DNA from: Prosopocoilus inquinatus
Lineage: Eukaryota > Arthropoda > Insecta > Coleoptera > Lucanidae
NCBI GenBank assembly: GCA_036172665.1
Contig: CM069875.1
Span: 17,763,806 to 17,827,805 of the forward strand
Reading direction: 5' to 3'
DNA: 64,000 nt
Part shown: positions 29,501 through 45,090 of the stretch, piece after piece
Layout of the letters: each line of letters begins with the position of its first letter
Position numbering within the stretch: position 1 is the first letter of the stretch
Program-made: the position numbers and the translations under genes
Notes under the pieces: model-generated
What the model was told of the DNA's origin: nothing
The model's input: the letters and a program-made list of their open reading frames with translations, nothing else
Databases searched by the model: none

Positions 29501-32500
29501 ATACATCACAGGAACAACGCTAATACGGGTTGTTTCGTTCATAAATATTTCCAGCTTCTGCTGAGTCCGAGAACTTCGTATCTCACATCAGAGTTACTGG
29601 AGTCCATCGTAACGTCAAATAACATAGTAGATAAGTAAGGATCGATTAGATACATCACAGGAACAACGCTAGTACGTGTTGTTTCGTTCAAAACTATTTC
29701 CAGTTCCTGCTGAGTCCGAGAACTTCGTATCTCACATCAGAGTTACTGGAGTCCATCGTAACGTCAAATAACATGATAGATAAGTAAGGATCGATTAGAT
29801 ACATCACAGTAACAACGCTAATATGTGTTATTTCGTTCAAGACTATTTCCAGCTCCTGCTGAGTCCGAGAACTTCGTATCTCACTTCAGAGTTACTGGAG
29901 TCCATCGTAACGTCAAATAACATAGTAGATAAGTAAGGATCGATTAGATACATCACAGGAACAACGCTAGTACGTGTTGTTTCGTTCAAAACTATTTCCA
30001 GTTCCTGCTGAGTCCGAGAACTTCGTATCTCACATCAGAGTTACTGGAGTCCATCGTAACGTCAAATAACATGATAGATAAGTAAGGATCGATTAGATAC
30101 ATCACAGTAACAACGCTAATATGTGTTATTTCGTTCAAGACTATTTCCAGCTCCTGCTGAGTCCGAGAACTTCGTATCTCACTTCAGAGTTACTGGAGTC
30201 CATCGTAACGTCAAATAACATAGTAGATAAGTAAGGATCGATTAGATACATCACAGGAACAACGCTAATACGGGTTGTTTCGTTCATAAATATTTCCAGC
30301 TTCAGCTGCGTCCGAAAACTTCGTGTCTCACATCAGAGATACTGGAGTCCATCGTAACGTCAAATAACATGATAGATAAGTAAGGATCGATTAGATACAT
30401 CACAGGAACAACGCTAGCACGTGTCGTTACGTTCAAAACAATTTCCAGCTTCTGCTGCGTCCGAGAACTTCGTATCTCACATCAGAGTTACTGGAGTCCA
30501 TCGTAACGGCAAGTAACATGTTAGATAAGTAAGGATCGATTAGATACATCATGGGAACAACGCTAATATGTGTTGTTTCGTTCAAAACTATTTCCAGCTT
30601 CTGCTGCGTCCGAAAAATTCGTATCTCACATCAGAGTTACTGGAGTCCATCGTAACGTCAAATAACATGATAGATAAGTAAGGATCGATTAGATACATCA
30701 CAGGAACAACGCTAATACTTGTTATTTCGTTCAAAACTATTTCCAGCTCCTGCTGAGTCGGAGAACTTCTTATCTCACATCAGAGTTACTGGATTCCGTG
30801 GAAACGTCAAATAACATGATAGATAAGTAGGGATCGATTAGATACGTCACATGAACAACGCTAATACGTGTTGTTTCGTTCAAAACTATTTCCAGCTTCT
30901 GCTGCGTCCGAAAACTTCGTATCTCACATCAGAGTTACTTTAGTCCGTTGAAACGTCAAATAACATAGTAAGTAAGTAGGGATCGATTAGATACATCACA
31001 TGAACAACGCTAATACGTGTTGTTTCGTTCAAAACTATTTCCAGCTTCTGCTGCGTCCGCAAACTTCGTATCTCACATCAGAGTTACTTTAGTCCGTTGA
31101 AACGTCAAATAACATAGTAAGTAAGTTGGGATCGTTTATATACATCACAGGAACAACGCTAACACGTGTTGTTTCGTTCAAAAGTATTTCCAGCTTCTGC
31201 TGCGTCCAGGAAATTCGTATCTCACATCAGAGTTACCGGAGTCGGTCAAAAAGTCAAATAACATGATAGATAGTAAAGATCGATTTGATACATCACAGGA
31301 ACAACGCTAACACGTGTTGTTTCGTTCAAAACTACTTCCAGCTTCTGCTGCTTTCGAAAGCTTCATATCTCACATCAGAGTTACTGGAGTCCGGCGAAAC
31401 GTCAAATAACATCATAGATAAGTAAGGATCGATTAGATACATCACAGTAACAACGCTAATATGTGTTATTTCGTTCAAGACTATTTCCAGCTCCTGCTGA
31501 GTCCGAGAACTTCGTACCTCACTTCAGAGTTACTGGAGTCCTTTGAAACGTCAAATAACATGATAGATAAGTAAGGATCGATTAGATACATCACAGTAAC
31601 AGCGCTAATATGTGTTATTTCGTTCAAGACTATTTCCAGCTCCTGCTGAGTCCGAGAACTTCGTATATCACATCAGAGTTACTGGAGTCCATCGTAACGT
31701 CAAATAACATAGTAGATAAGTAAGGATCGATTAGATACATCACAGGAACAACGCTAATACGGGTTGTTTCGTTCATAACTATTTCCAGCTTCTGCTGAGT
31801 CCGAGAACTTCGTATCTCACATCAGAGTTACTGGAGTCCATCGTAACGTCAAATAACATAGTAGATAAGTAAGGATCGATGAGATACATCACAGGAACAA
31901 CGCTAATACGGGTTGTTTCGTTCATAACTATTTCCAGCTTCTGCTGAGACCGAAAGCTTCGTATCTCACATCACAGAGACTGGAGTCCATCGTAACGTCA
32001 AATAACATGATAGATAAGTAAGGATCGATTAGATACATCACAGGAACAACACTAATAAGTGCTGTTTCGTTCATAACTATTTAAAGCTTCTGCTGCGTCC
32101 GAAAACTTCGTATCTCACAACAGAGTTACTTTAGTCCATCGTAACGTCAAATAATATGATAGATAAGTAAGGATCGATTAGATACATCACAGGAACAACG
32201 CTAATACGTGTTTTTTCGTTCAAAACTATTTCCAGCTTCTGCTGCGTCCGAAAAATTCGTATCTCACATCAGAGTTACTGGAGTCCATCGTAACGTCAAA
32301 TAACATAGTAGATAAGTAAGGATCGATTAGATACATCACAGGAATAACGCTAATACGTGTTGTTTCGTTCAAAACTATTTCCAGCTCCTGCTGAGTCCGA
32401 GAACTTCGTATCTCACATCAGAGTTACTGGAGTCCATCGTAACGTTAAATAACATAGTAGATAAGTAAGGATCGATTAGATACATCACAGGAACAACGCT

Positions 32501-35500
32501 AATACGGGTTGTTTCGTTCATAAATATTTCCAGCTTCTGCTGAGTCCGAGAACTTCGTATCTCACATCAGAGTTACTGGAGTCCATCGTAACGTCAAATA
32601 ACATAGTAGATAAGTAAGGATCGATTAGATACATCACAGGAACAACGCTAATACGGGTTGTTTCGTTCATAACTATTTCCAGCTTCTGCTGAGTCCGAAA
32701 GCTTCGTATCTCATATCACAGGGCTGGAGTCCATCGTAACGTCAAATAACATGATAGATAAGTAAGGATCGATTAGATACATCACAGGAACAACGCTAGT
32801 ACGTGTTGTTTCGTTCAAAACTATTTCCAGTTCCTGCTGAGTCCGAGAACTTCGTATCTCACATCAGAGTTACTGGAGTCCATCGTAACGTCAAATAACA
32901 TGATAGATAAGTAAGGATCGATTAGATACATCACAGTAACAACGCTAATATGTGTTATTTCGTTCAAGACTTTTTCCAGCTCCTGCTGAGTCCGAGAACT
33001 TCGTATCTCACTTCAGAGTTACTGGAGTCCATCGTAACGTCAAATAACATAGTAGATAAGTAAGGATCGATTAGATACATCACAGGAACAACGCTAATAC
33101 GGGTTGTTTCGTTCATAAATATTTCCAGCTTCAGCTGCGTCCGAAAACTTCGTGTCTCACATCAGAGATACTGGAGTCCATCGTAACGTCAAATAACATG
33201 ATAGATAAGTAAGGATCGATTAGATACATCACAGGAACAACGCTAGCACGTGTCGTTACGTTCAAAACTATTTCCAGCTTCTGCTGCGTCCGAGAACTTC
33301 GTATCTCACATCAGAGTTACTGGAGTCCATCGTAACGGCAAGTAACATGTTAGATAAGTAAGGATCGATTAGATACATCATGGGAACAACGCTAATATGT
33401 GTTGTTTCGTTCAAAACTATTTCCAGCTTCTGCTGCGTCCGAAAAATTCGTATCTCACATCAGAGTTACTGGAGTCCATCGTAACGTCAAATAACATGAT
33501 AGATAAGTAAGGATCGATTAGATACATCACAGGAACAACGCTAATACTTGTTATTTCGTTCAAAACTATTTCCAGCTCCTGCTGAGTCGGAGAACTTCTT
33601 ATCTCACATCAGAGTTACTGGATTCCGTGGAAACGTCAAATAACATGATAGATAAGTAGGGATCGATTAGATACGTCACATGAACAACGCTAATACGTGT
33701 TGTTTCGTTCAAAACTATTTCCAGCTTCTGCTGCGTCCGAAAACTTCGTATCTCACATCAGAGTTACTTTAGTCCGTTGAAACGTCAAATAACATAGTAA
33801 GTAAGTAGGGATCGATTAGATACATCACATGAACAACGCTAATACGTGTTGTTTCGTTCAAAACTATTTCCAGCTTCTGCTGCGTCCGCAAACTTCGTAT
33901 CTCACATCAGAGTTACTTTAGTCCGTTGAAACGTCAAATAACATAGTAAGTAAGTTGGGATCGTTTATATACATCACAGGAACAACGCTAACACGTGTTG
34001 TTTCGTTCAAAAGTATTTCCAGCTTCTGCTGCGTCCAGGAAATTCGTATCTCACATCAGAGTTACCGGAGTCGGTCAAAAAGTCAAATAACATGATAGAT
34101 AGTAAAGATCGATTTGATACATCACAGGAACAACGCTAACACGTGTTGTTTCGTTCAAAACTACTTCCAGCTTCTGCTGCTTTCGAAAGCTTCATATCTC
34201 ACATCAGAGTTACTGGAGTCCGGCGAAACGTCAAATAACATCATAGATAAGTAAGGATCGATTAGATACATCACAGTAACAACGCTAATATGTGTTATTT
34301 CGTTCAAGACTATTTCCAGCTCCTGCTGAGTCCGAGAACTTCGTACCTCACTTCAGAGTTACTGGAGTCCTTTGAAACGTCAAATAACATGATAGATAAG
34401 TAAGGATCGATTAGATACATCACAGTAACAGCGCTAATATGTGTTATTTCGTTCAAGACTATTTCCAGCTCCTGCTGAGTCCGAGAACTTCGTATATCAC
34501 ATCAGAGTTACTGGAGTCCATCGTAACGTCAAATAACATAGTAGATAAGTAAGGATCGATTAGATACATCACAGGAACAACGCTAATACGGGTTGTTTCG
34601 TTCATAACTATTTCCAGCTTCTGCTGAGTCCGAGAACTTCGTATCTCACATCAGAGTTACTGGAGTCCATCGTAACGTCAAATAACATAGTAGATAAGTA
34701 AGGATCGATGAGATACATCACAGGAACAACGCTAATACGGGTTGTTTCGTTCATAACTATTTCCAGCTTCTGCTGAGACCGAAAGCTTCGTATCTCACAT
34801 CACAGAGACTGGAGTCCATCGTAACGTCAAATAACATGATAGATAAGTAAGGATCGATTAGATACATCACAGGAACAACACTAATAAGTGCTGTTTCGTT
34901 CATAACTATTTAAAGCTTCTGCTGCGTCCGAAAACTTCGTATCTCACAACAGAGTTACTTTAGTCCATCGTAACGTCAAATAATATGATAGATAAGTAAG
35001 GATCGATTAGATACATCACAGGAACAACGCTAATACGTGTTTTTTCGTTCAAAACTATTTCCAGCTTCTGCTGCGTCCGAAAAATTCGTATCTCACATCA
35101 GAGTTACTGGAGTCCATCGTAACGTCAAATAACATAGTAGATAAGTAAGGATCGATTAGATACATCACAGGAATAACGCTAATACGTGTTGTTTCGTTCA
35201 AAACTATTTCCAGCTCCTGCTGAGTCCGAGAACTTCGTATCTCACATCAGAGTTACTGGAGTCCATCGTAACGTTAAATAACATAGTAGATAAGTAAGGA
35301 TCGATTAGATACATCACAGGAACAACGCTAAGACGTGTTGTTTCGTTCAAAATTATTTCCAGCTCCTGCTGAGTCCGAGAACTTGGTATCTCACATCAGA
35401 ATTACTGGAGTCCATCGTAACCTCAAATAACATGATAGATAAGTAAGGATCGATTAGATACATTACAGGAACAACGCTAATACGTGTTATTTCGTTCAAA

Positions 35501-38474
35501 ACTATTTCCAGCTCCTGCTGAGTCGGAGAATTTCTTATCTCACATCAGAGTTACTGGATTCCGTGGAAACGTCAAATAACATGATAGATAAGTAGGGATC
35601 GATTAGATACATCACATGAACAACGCTAATACGTGTTGTTTCGTTCAAAACTATTTCCAGCTTCTGCTGCGTCCGAAAACTTCGTATCTCACATCAGAGT
35701 TACTTTAGTCCGTTGAAACGTCAAATAACATAGTAAGTAAGTAGGGATCGATTAGATACATCACATGAACAACGCTAATACGTGTTGTTTCGTTCAAAAC
35801 TATTTCCAGCTCCTGCTGCGTCCGAAAACTTCGCATCTCACAACAGAGTTACTTTAGTCCATCGTAACGTCAAATAATATGATAGATAAGTAAGGATCTA
35901 TTAGATACATCACAGGAACAACGCTAATACGTGTTTTCTCGTTCAAAACTATTTCCAGCTTCTGCTGCGTCCGAGAACTTCGTATCTCACATCAGAGTTA
36001 CTGGAGTCCATCGTAACGGCAAGTAACATGTTAGATAAGTAAGGATCGATTAGATACATCATGGGAACAACGCTAATATGTGTTGTTTCGTTCAAAACTA
36101 TTTCCAGCTTCTGCTGCGTCCGAAAAATTCGTATCTCACATCAGAGTTACTGGAGTCCATCGTAACGTCAAATAACATGATAGATAAGTAAGGATCGATT
36201 AGATACATCACAGGAACAACGCTAGCACGTGTTGTTACGTTCAAAATTATTTCCAGCTTCTGCTGCGTCCGAGAACTTCTTATCTCACATCAGAGTTACT
36301 GGATTCCGTGGAAACGTCAAATAATATAGTAAATAAGTAGGGATCGATTAGATACATCACATGAACAACGCTAATACGTGTTGTTTCGTTCAAAACTATT
36401 TCCAGCTTCTGCTGCGTCCGAAAACTTCCTCTCTCACATCAGAGTTACTGGAGTCCATCGTAACGTCAAATAACATGATAGATAATTAAGGATCGATTAG
36501 ATACATCACAGGAACAACGCTAATACGTGCTGTTTCGTTCATAACTATTTAAAGCTTCTGCTGCGTCCGAAAATTTCGTATCTCACAACAGAGTTACTTT
36601 AGTCCATCGTAACGTCAAATAATATGATAGATAAGTAAGGATCGATTAGATACATCACAGGAACAACGCTAATACGTGTTTTATCGTTCAAAACTATTTC
36701 CAGCTTCTGCTGCGTCCGAGAACTTCGTATCTCACATCAGAGTTACTGGAGTCCATCGTAACGGCAAGTAACATGTTAGATAAGTAAGGATCGATTAGAT
36801 ACATCATGGGAACAACGCTAATATGTGTTGTTTCGTTCAAAACTATTTCCAGCTCCTGCTGAGTCCGAGAACTTCGTATCTCACATCAGAATTACTGGAG
36901 TCCATCGTAACGTCAAATAACATGATAGATAAGTAAGGATCGATTAGATACATCACAGGAACAACGCTAATACGTGTTATTTCGTTCAAAACTATTTCCA
37001 GCTCCTGCTGAGTCGGAGAACTTCTTATCTCACATCAGAGTTACTGGATTCCGTGGAAACGTCAAATAACATGATAGATAAGTAGGGATCGATTAGATAC
37101 ATCACATGAACAACGCTAATACGTGTTGTTTCGTTCAAAACTATTTCCAGCTTCTGCTGCGTCCGAAAACTTCGTATCTCACATCAGAGTTACTTTAGTC
37201 CGTTGAAACGTCAAATAACATAGTAAGTAAGTAGGGATCGATTAGATACATCACATGAACAACGCTAATACGTGTTGTTTCGTTCAAAACTATTTCCAGC
37301 TTCTGCTGCGTCCGAAAACTTCGTATCTCAAATCAGAGTTACTTTAGTCCGTTGAAACGTCAAATAACATAGTAAGTAAGTTGGGATCGTTTATATACAT
37401 CACAGGAACAACGCTAACACGTGTTGTTTCGTTCAAAAGTATTTCCAGCTTCTGCTGCGTCCAGGAAATTCGTATCTCACATCAGAGTTACCGGAGTCGG
37501 TCAAAAAGTCAAATAACATGATAGATAGTAAAGATCGATTTGATACATCACAGGAACAACGCTAACACGTGTTGTTTCGTTCAAAACTACTTCCAGCTTC
37601 TGCTGCTTTCGAAAGCTTCATATCTCACATCAGAGTTACTGGAGTCCGGCGAAACGTCAAATAACATGATAGATAGTAAAGATCGATTAGATACATCACA
37701 GGAACAACGCTAATACGTGTTGTTTCGTTCAAAACTATTTCCAGTTCCTGCTGAGTCCGAGAACTTCGTATCTCACATCAGAGTTACTGGAGTCCATCGT
37801 AACGTCAAATAACATCATAGATAAGTAAGGATCGATTAGATACATCACAGTAACAACGCTAATATGTGTTATTTCGTTCAAGACTATTTCCAGCTCCTGC
37901 TGAGTCCGAGAACTTCGTATCTCACTTCAGAGTTACTGGAGTCCTTTGAAACGTCAAATAACATGATAGATGAGTAAGGATCGATTAGATACATCACAGG
38001 AACAACGCTAATACGTGTTGTTTCGTTTAAAACTATTTCCAGCTCCTGCTGAGTCCGAGAACTTCGTATCTCACATCAGAGATACTGGAGTCCATCGTAA
38101 CGTCAAATAACATAGTAGATAAGTAAGGATCGATTAGATACATCACAGGAACAACGCTAATACGTGTTGTTTCGTTCATAACTATTTCCAGCTTCTGCTG
38201 AGTCCGAAAGCTTCGTATCTCACATCCGAGATACTGGAGTCCATCGTAACGTCAAATAACATGATAGATAAGTCAGGATCGATTAGATACGTCACAGGAA
38301 CAACGCTAGCACGTGTTATTTCGTTCAAAACTATTTCCAGCGCCTGCTGAGACCGAGAACGTTGTATCTCACATCAGAGTTACTGAATTCCGTGGAAACG
38401 TCAAATAACATAGTAGATAAGTAAGGATCGATTAGATACATCACAGGAACAACGCTAATACGTATTGCTTCGTT

Positions 38475-38554
38475 CAAAACTATTTCCAGCTTCAGCTGCG
38501 TCCGAAAACTTCGAATCTCCCATCAGGAACAACGCTAATGCGTGTTGTTTCGTC
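38475..38554. repeat. 80-bp truncated satellite monomer, copy 1
   Basis: Core-to-core distance here is 80 instead of 149. The sequence passes from CATCAG straight to GAACAACGCT at 38,526/38,527, removing 69 bases between the short matching words CATCAG and CATCACAG. The resulting frame change makes the local ORFs slightly longer (83 codons) than elsewhere in the array. Confidence 0.9.
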
Positions 38555-39597
38555 CAAAACAATTTCCAGCTTCTGCTGCGTCCGAGAACTTCGTATCTCA
38601 CAACAGAGTTACTGGAGTCCATCGTAACGTTCAATAACATAGTAGATAAGTAAGGATCGATTAGATACATCACAGGAACAACGCTAGCACGTGTTGTTAC
38701 GTTCATAATTATTTCCAGCTTCTGCTGCGTCCGAGAACTTCTTATCTCACATCAGAGTTACTGGATTCCGTGGAAACGTCAAATAATATAGTAAATAAGT
38801 AGGGATCGATTAGATACATCACATGAACAACGCTAATACGTGTTGTTTCGTTCAAAACTATTTCCAGCTTGTGCTGCGTCCGAAAATTTCGTCTCTCACA
38901 TCAGAGTTACTGGAGTCCATCGCAACGTCAAATGACATGATAGATAAGTAAGGATCGATTAGATACATCACAGGAACAACGCTAATACGTGCTGTTTCGT
39001 TCATAACTATTTAAAGCTTCTGCTGCGTCCGAAAACTTCGTATCTCACAACAGAGTTACTATAGTCCATCGTAACGTCAAATAATATGATAGATAAGTAA
39101 GGATCGATTAGATACATCACAGGAACAACGCTAATACGTGTTTTTTCGTTCAAAACTATTTCCAGCTTCTGCTGCGTCCGAGAACTTCGTATCTCACATC
39201 AGAGTTACTGGAGTCCATCGTAACGGCAAGTAACATGTTAGATAAGTAAGGATCGATTAGACACATCATGGGAACAACGCTAATATGTGTTGTTTCGTTC
39301 AAAACTATTTCCAGCTTCTGCTGCGTCCGAAAAATTCGTATCTCACATCAGAGTTACTGGAGTCCATCGTAGCGTCAAATAACATGATAGCTAAGTAAGG
39401 ATCGATTAGATACATCACAGGAACAACGCTAGCACGTGTTGTTACGTTCAAAATTATTTCCAGCTTCTGCTGCGTCCGAGAACTTCTTATCTCACATCAG
39501 AGTTACTGGATTCCGTTTAAACGTCAAATAATATAGTAAATAAGTAGGGATCGATTAGATACATCACATGAACAACGCTAGTACGTATTGCTTCCTT

Positions 39598-39677
39598 CAA
39601 AACTATTTCCAGCTTCAGCTGCGTCCGAAAACTTCGTATCTCCCATCAGGAACAACGCTAATGCGTGTTGTTTCGTC
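39598..39677. repeat. 80-bp truncated satellite monomer, copy 2
   Basis: It has the same 69-base deletion as the monomer at 38,475, with the junction at 39,649/39,650. The flanking variant (GTATTGCTTC, TTCAGCTGCG, CCCATCAGG) is shared with copy 1. One deletion event followed by local amplification is therefore more likely than two independent deletions. Confidence 0.9.
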
Positions 39678-41018
39678 CGAAACAATTTCCAGCTTCTGCT
39701 GCTTCCGAGAACTTCGTATCTCACAACAGTGTTACAGGAGTCCATCGTAACGTCAAATAACATGATAGATAAGCAAGGATCGATTAGATACATCACAGGA
39801 ACAACGCTAATACGTGTTATTTCTTTCAAAACTCTTTCCAGCTCCTGCTGAGTTCGAGAACTTCGTATCTCACATCAGAGATACTGGAGTCCATCGTAAC
39901 GTCAAATAACATGATAGATAAGTAAGGATCGATTAGATACATCATAGGAACAACGCTAATACGTGTTGTTCCGTTCAAAAGTATTTCCAGCTCCTGCTGA
40001 GTCCGAGAACTTCGTATATCACTTCCGAGTTACTGGAGTCCGTTGAAACGTCAAATGACATGATAGATAAGTAAGGATCGATTAGATACATCACAGGAAC
40101 AACGCTAATACGTGTTGTTTCGTTCAAAACTATTTCCAGCTCCTGCTGAGTCCGAGAACTTCGTATCTCACATCAGAGATACTGGAGTCCATCGTAACGT
40201 CAAATAACATGATAGATAAGTAAGGATCGATTAGATACATCACAGGAACATCGCTAGCACGTGTTATTTCGTTCAAAACTATTTCGAGCTCCTGCTGAGT
40301 CCGAGAACGTCGTATCTCACATCAGTGTTACTGGATTCCGTGGAAACGTCAAATAACATAGTAGATAAGTAAGGATCGATTAGATACATCACAGGAACAA
40401 CGCTAATACGTGTTATTTCGTTCAAAACTATTTCCAGCTCCTGCTGAGTCCGAGAAATTCGTATCTCAATTCAGAGTTACTGAAGTCCGTTGAAACGTCA
40501 AATAACATGATAGATAAGTAAGGATCGATTAGATACATCACAGGAACAACTCTAGTACGTGTTATTTCGTTCAAAACTATTTCCAGCTCCTGCTGAGTTC
40601 GAGAACTTCGTATCTCACATCAGAGTTACTGGAGTCCATCGTAACGTCAAATAACATGATAGATAAGTAAGGATCGATTAGATACATCACAGGAACAACG
40701 CTAATACGTGTTGTTTCGTTCAAAACTATTTCCAGCTTCTGCTGCATCCGAGAAGTTCGTATCTCACAACAGAGTTACTGGAGTCCATCGTAACATCAAA
40801 TAACATGATAGATAAGTAAGGATCGATTAGACACATCACAGGAACAACGCTAATAGGTGTTGTTTCGTCCAAAACTATTTCCAGCTTCTGCTGCGTCCGA
40901 GAACTTCGTATCTCACAACAGAGTTACTGGAGTCCATCGTAACGTTAAATAACATGATAGATAAGTAAGGATCGATTAGATACATCACAGGAACAACGCT
41001 AATACGTATTGTTTCGTT

Positions 41019-41098
41019 CAAAACTATTTCCAGCTTCAGCTGCGTCCGAAAACTTCGTATCTCACATCAGAAACAACGCTAATGCGTGTTGTTTCGTC
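41019..41098. repeat. 80-bp truncated satellite monomer, copy 3
   Basis: It has the same 69-base deletion (junction 41,070/41,071) with small differences at the joint (CATCAGAAACAACGCT). It is the third member of the truncated set spread over 2.6 kb. Confidence 0.9.
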
Positions 41099-44000
41099 CT
41101 AAACTATTTCCAGCTTCTGCTGCATCCGAGAAGTTCGTATCTCACAACAAAGTTACTGGAGTCCATCGTAACGTCTAATAACATGATAGATAAGTAAGGA
41201 TCGATTAGACACATCACAGGAACAACGCTAATAGGTGTTGTTTCGTCCAAAACTATTTCCAGCTTCAGCTGCGTTCGAAAACTTCGTATCTCACATCAGA
41301 GATACTGGAGTCCATCGTAACGTCAAATAACATGATAGATAAGTAAGGATCGATTAGATACATCACAGGAACAACGCTAGCACGTGTTGTTACGTTCAAA
41401 ATTATTTCCAGCTTCTGCTGCGTCCGAGAACTTCGTATCTCACATCAGAGTTACTGGAGTCCATCGTAACGTCAAGTAATATGTTGGATAAGTAAGGATC
41501 GATTAGATACATCATGGGAACAACGCTAATATGTGTTGTTTCGTTCAAAACTATTTCCAGCTTCTGCTGCGTCCGAAAAATTCGTATCTCACATCAGAGT
41601 TACTGGAGTCCATCGTAACGTCAAATAACATGACAGATAAGTAAGGATCGATTAGATACATCACAGGAACAACGCTAATACGTGTTGTTTCGTTCAAAAC
41701 TATTTCCAGCTTCTGCTGTGTCCGAAAACTTCGTATCTCACATCAGAGTTACTGGAGTCCATCGTAACGTCAAATAACATGATAGATAAGTAAGGATCGA
41801 TTAGATACATCACAGTAACAACGCTAATACGTGTTATTTCGTTCAAGACCATTTCCAGCTCCTGCTGAGTCCGAGAACTTCGTATCTCACTTCAGAGTTA
41901 CTGGAGTCCGTTGAAACGTCAAATAACATGATAGATAAGTAAGGATCGATTAGAAACATCACAATAACAACGCTAATACGTGTTATTTCGTTCAAGACCA
42001 TTTCCAGCTCCTGCTGAGTCCGAGAACTTCGTATCTCACTTCAGAGTTACTGGAGTCCGTTGAAACGTCAAATAACATGATAGATAAGTAAGGATCGATT
42101 AGATACATCACAGGAACAACTCTAATACGTGTTATTTTGTTCAAAACTATTTCCAGCTCCTGCTGAGTCCGAGAACTTCTTATCTCACATCAGAGTTACT
42201 GGAGTTCATCGTAACGTCAAATAACATAGTAGATAAGTAAAGATCGATTAGATACATCACAGGAACAACGCTAATACGTGTTGTTTCGTTCATAACTATT
42301 TCCAGCTTCTGCTGAGTCCGAAAGCTTCGTATCTCACAACAGAGTTACTGGAGTCCATCGTAACGTCAAATAATATGATAGATAAGTAAGGATCGATTAG
42401 ATACATCACAGGAACAACGCTAATACGTGTTTTTTCGTTCAAAACTATTTCCAGCTTCTGCTGAGTTCGAGAACTTCGTATCTCACATCAGAGGTACTGG
42501 AGTCCATCGTAACGTCAAGTAACATGATAGATAAGTAAGGATCGATTAGATACATCACAGGAACAACGCTAATACGTGTTGTTTCGTTCAAAACTATTTC
42601 CAGCTTCTGCTGCGTCCGAAAAATTCGTATCTCACATCAGAGTTACTGGAGTCCATCGTAACGTCAAGTAATATGTTGGATAAGTAAGGATCGATTAGAT
42701 ACATCATGGGAACAACGCTAATATGTGTTGTTTCGTTCAAAACTATTTCCAGCTTCTGCTGCGTCCGAAAAATTCGTATCTCACATCAGAGTTACTGGAG
42801 TCCATCGTAACGTCAAATAACATGACAGATAAGTAAGGATCGATTAGATACATCACAGGAACATCGCTAATAGTTTGTTTCGTTCAAAACTATTTCCAGC
42901 TCCTGCTGAGTCCGAGAACTTCGTATCTCACATCAGAGTTACTGGAATCCATCGTAACGTCAAATAACATGATAGATAAGTAAGGATCGATTAGATACAT
43001 CACAATAACAACGCTAATACGTGTTATTTCGTTCAAGACCATTTCCAGCTCCTGCTGAGTCCGAGAACTTCGTATCTCACTTCAGAGTTACTGGAGTCCG
43101 TTGAAACGTCAAATAACATGATAGATAAGTAAGGATCGATTAGATACATCACAGGAACAACTCTAATACGTGTTATTTTGTTCAAAACTATTTCCAGCTC
43201 CTGCTGAGTCCGAGAACTTCGTATCTCACATCAGAGTTACTGGAGTTCATCGTAACGTCAAATAACATAGTAGATAAGTAAAGATCGATTAGATACATCA
43301 CAGGAACAACGCTAATACGTGTTGTTTCGTTCATAACTATTTCCAGCTTCTGCTGAGTCCGAAAGCTTTGTATCTCACATCAGAGCGACTGGAGTCCATC
43401 GTAACGTCAAATAACATGATAGATAAGTAAGGATCGATTAGATACATCACAGGAACAACGCTAATACGTGCTGTTTCGTTCATAACTATTTAAAGCTTCT
43501 GCTGCGTCCGAAAACTTCGTATCTCACAACAGAGTTACTGGAGTCCATCGTAACGTCAAATAATATGATAGATAAGTAAGGATCGATTAGATACATCACA
43601 GGAACAACGCTAATACGTGTTTTTTCGTTCAAAACTATTTCCAGCTTCTGCTGAGTTCGAGAACTTCGTATCTCACATCAGAGGTACTGGAGTCCATCGT
43701 AACGTCAAGTAACATGATAGATAAGTAAGGATCGATTAGATACATCACAGGAACAACGCTAATACGTGTTGTTTCGTTCAAAACTATTTCCAGCTTCTGC
43801 TGCGTCCGAAAAATTCGTATCTCACATCAGAGTTACTGGAGTCCATCGTAACGTCAAATAACATAGTAGATAAGTAAGGATCGATTAGATACATCACAGG
43901 AGCAACGCTAATACGTGTTGTTTCGTTCAAAACTATTTCCAGCTCCTGCTGAGTCCCAGAACTTCGTATCTCACATCAGAGTTACTGGAGTCCATCGTAA

Positions 44001-44968
44001 CGTCAAATAACATGATAGATAAGTAAGGATCGATTAGATACATCACAGGAACAACGCTAATACGTGTTATTTCGTTCAAAACTATTTCCAACTCCTGCTG
44101 AGTCCGAGAACTTCGTATCTCACATCAGAGTTACTGGAGTCCATCGTAACGTTAAATAACATAGTAGATAAGTAAGGATCGATTAGATACATCATAGGAA
44201 CAACGCTAATACGTGTTGTTTCGTTCAAAACTATTTCCAGCTCCTGCTGAGTCCGAGAACTTCGTATCTCACATCAGAATTACTGGAGTCCATCGTAACG
44301 TCAAATAACATGATAGATAAGTACGGATCGATTAGATACATCACAGGAACAACGCTAATACGTGTTATTTCGTTCAAAACTATTTCCAGCTCCTGCTGAG
44401 TCGGAGAACTTCTTATCTCACATCAGAGTTACTGGATTCCGTGGAAACGTCAAATAATATAGTAAATAAGTAGGGATCGATTAGATACATCACATGAACA
44501 ACGCTAATACGTGTTGTTTCGTTCAAAACTATTTCCAGCTTCTGCTGCGTCCGAAAACTTCGTATCTCACATCAGAGTTACTGGAGTCCATCGTAACGTC
44601 AAATAACATAGTAAGTAAGTAGGGATCGTTTATATACATCACAGGAACAACGCTAACACGTGTTATTTCGTTCAAAACTATTTCCAGCTTCTGCTGCGTC
44701 CAGGAACTTCGTATCTCACATCAGAGTTACCGGAGTCGGTCAAAAAGTCAAATAACATGATAGATAGTAAAGATCGATTTGATACATCACAGGAACAACG
44801 CTAACACGTGTTGTTTCGTTCAAAACTACTTCCAGCTTCTGCTGCGTTCGAAAGCTTCATATCTCACATCAGAGTTACTGGAGTCCGGCGAAACGTCAAA
44901 TAACATGATAGATAGTAAAGATCGATTAGATACATCACAGGAACAACGCTAATACCTGTTGTTTCGTT

Positions 44969-45090
44969 CAAAACTATTTCCAGCTTCTGCTGCGTCCGAG
45001 AACTTCGTATCTCACATCAGAGCTACTGGAGTCAATCGAAACGTCAAATAACATAATTGATAGTAAAGATCTAACACGTGTTGTTTCGTT
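44969..45090. repeat. 122-bp truncated satellite monomer
   Basis: About 26 bases are missing where AAAGATC at ~45,070 runs directly into TAACACGTG. The core-to-core spacing is 122. This is a second, independent deletion type near the array end. Confidence 0.85.

Noticed and set aside
38455..41197. Longer (60-87 codon) ORFs on both strands near 38.5-41.2 kb
   Set aside because: They arise where the 80-bp truncated monomers shift the frame; both strands are open at once, typical of repeat shadow.
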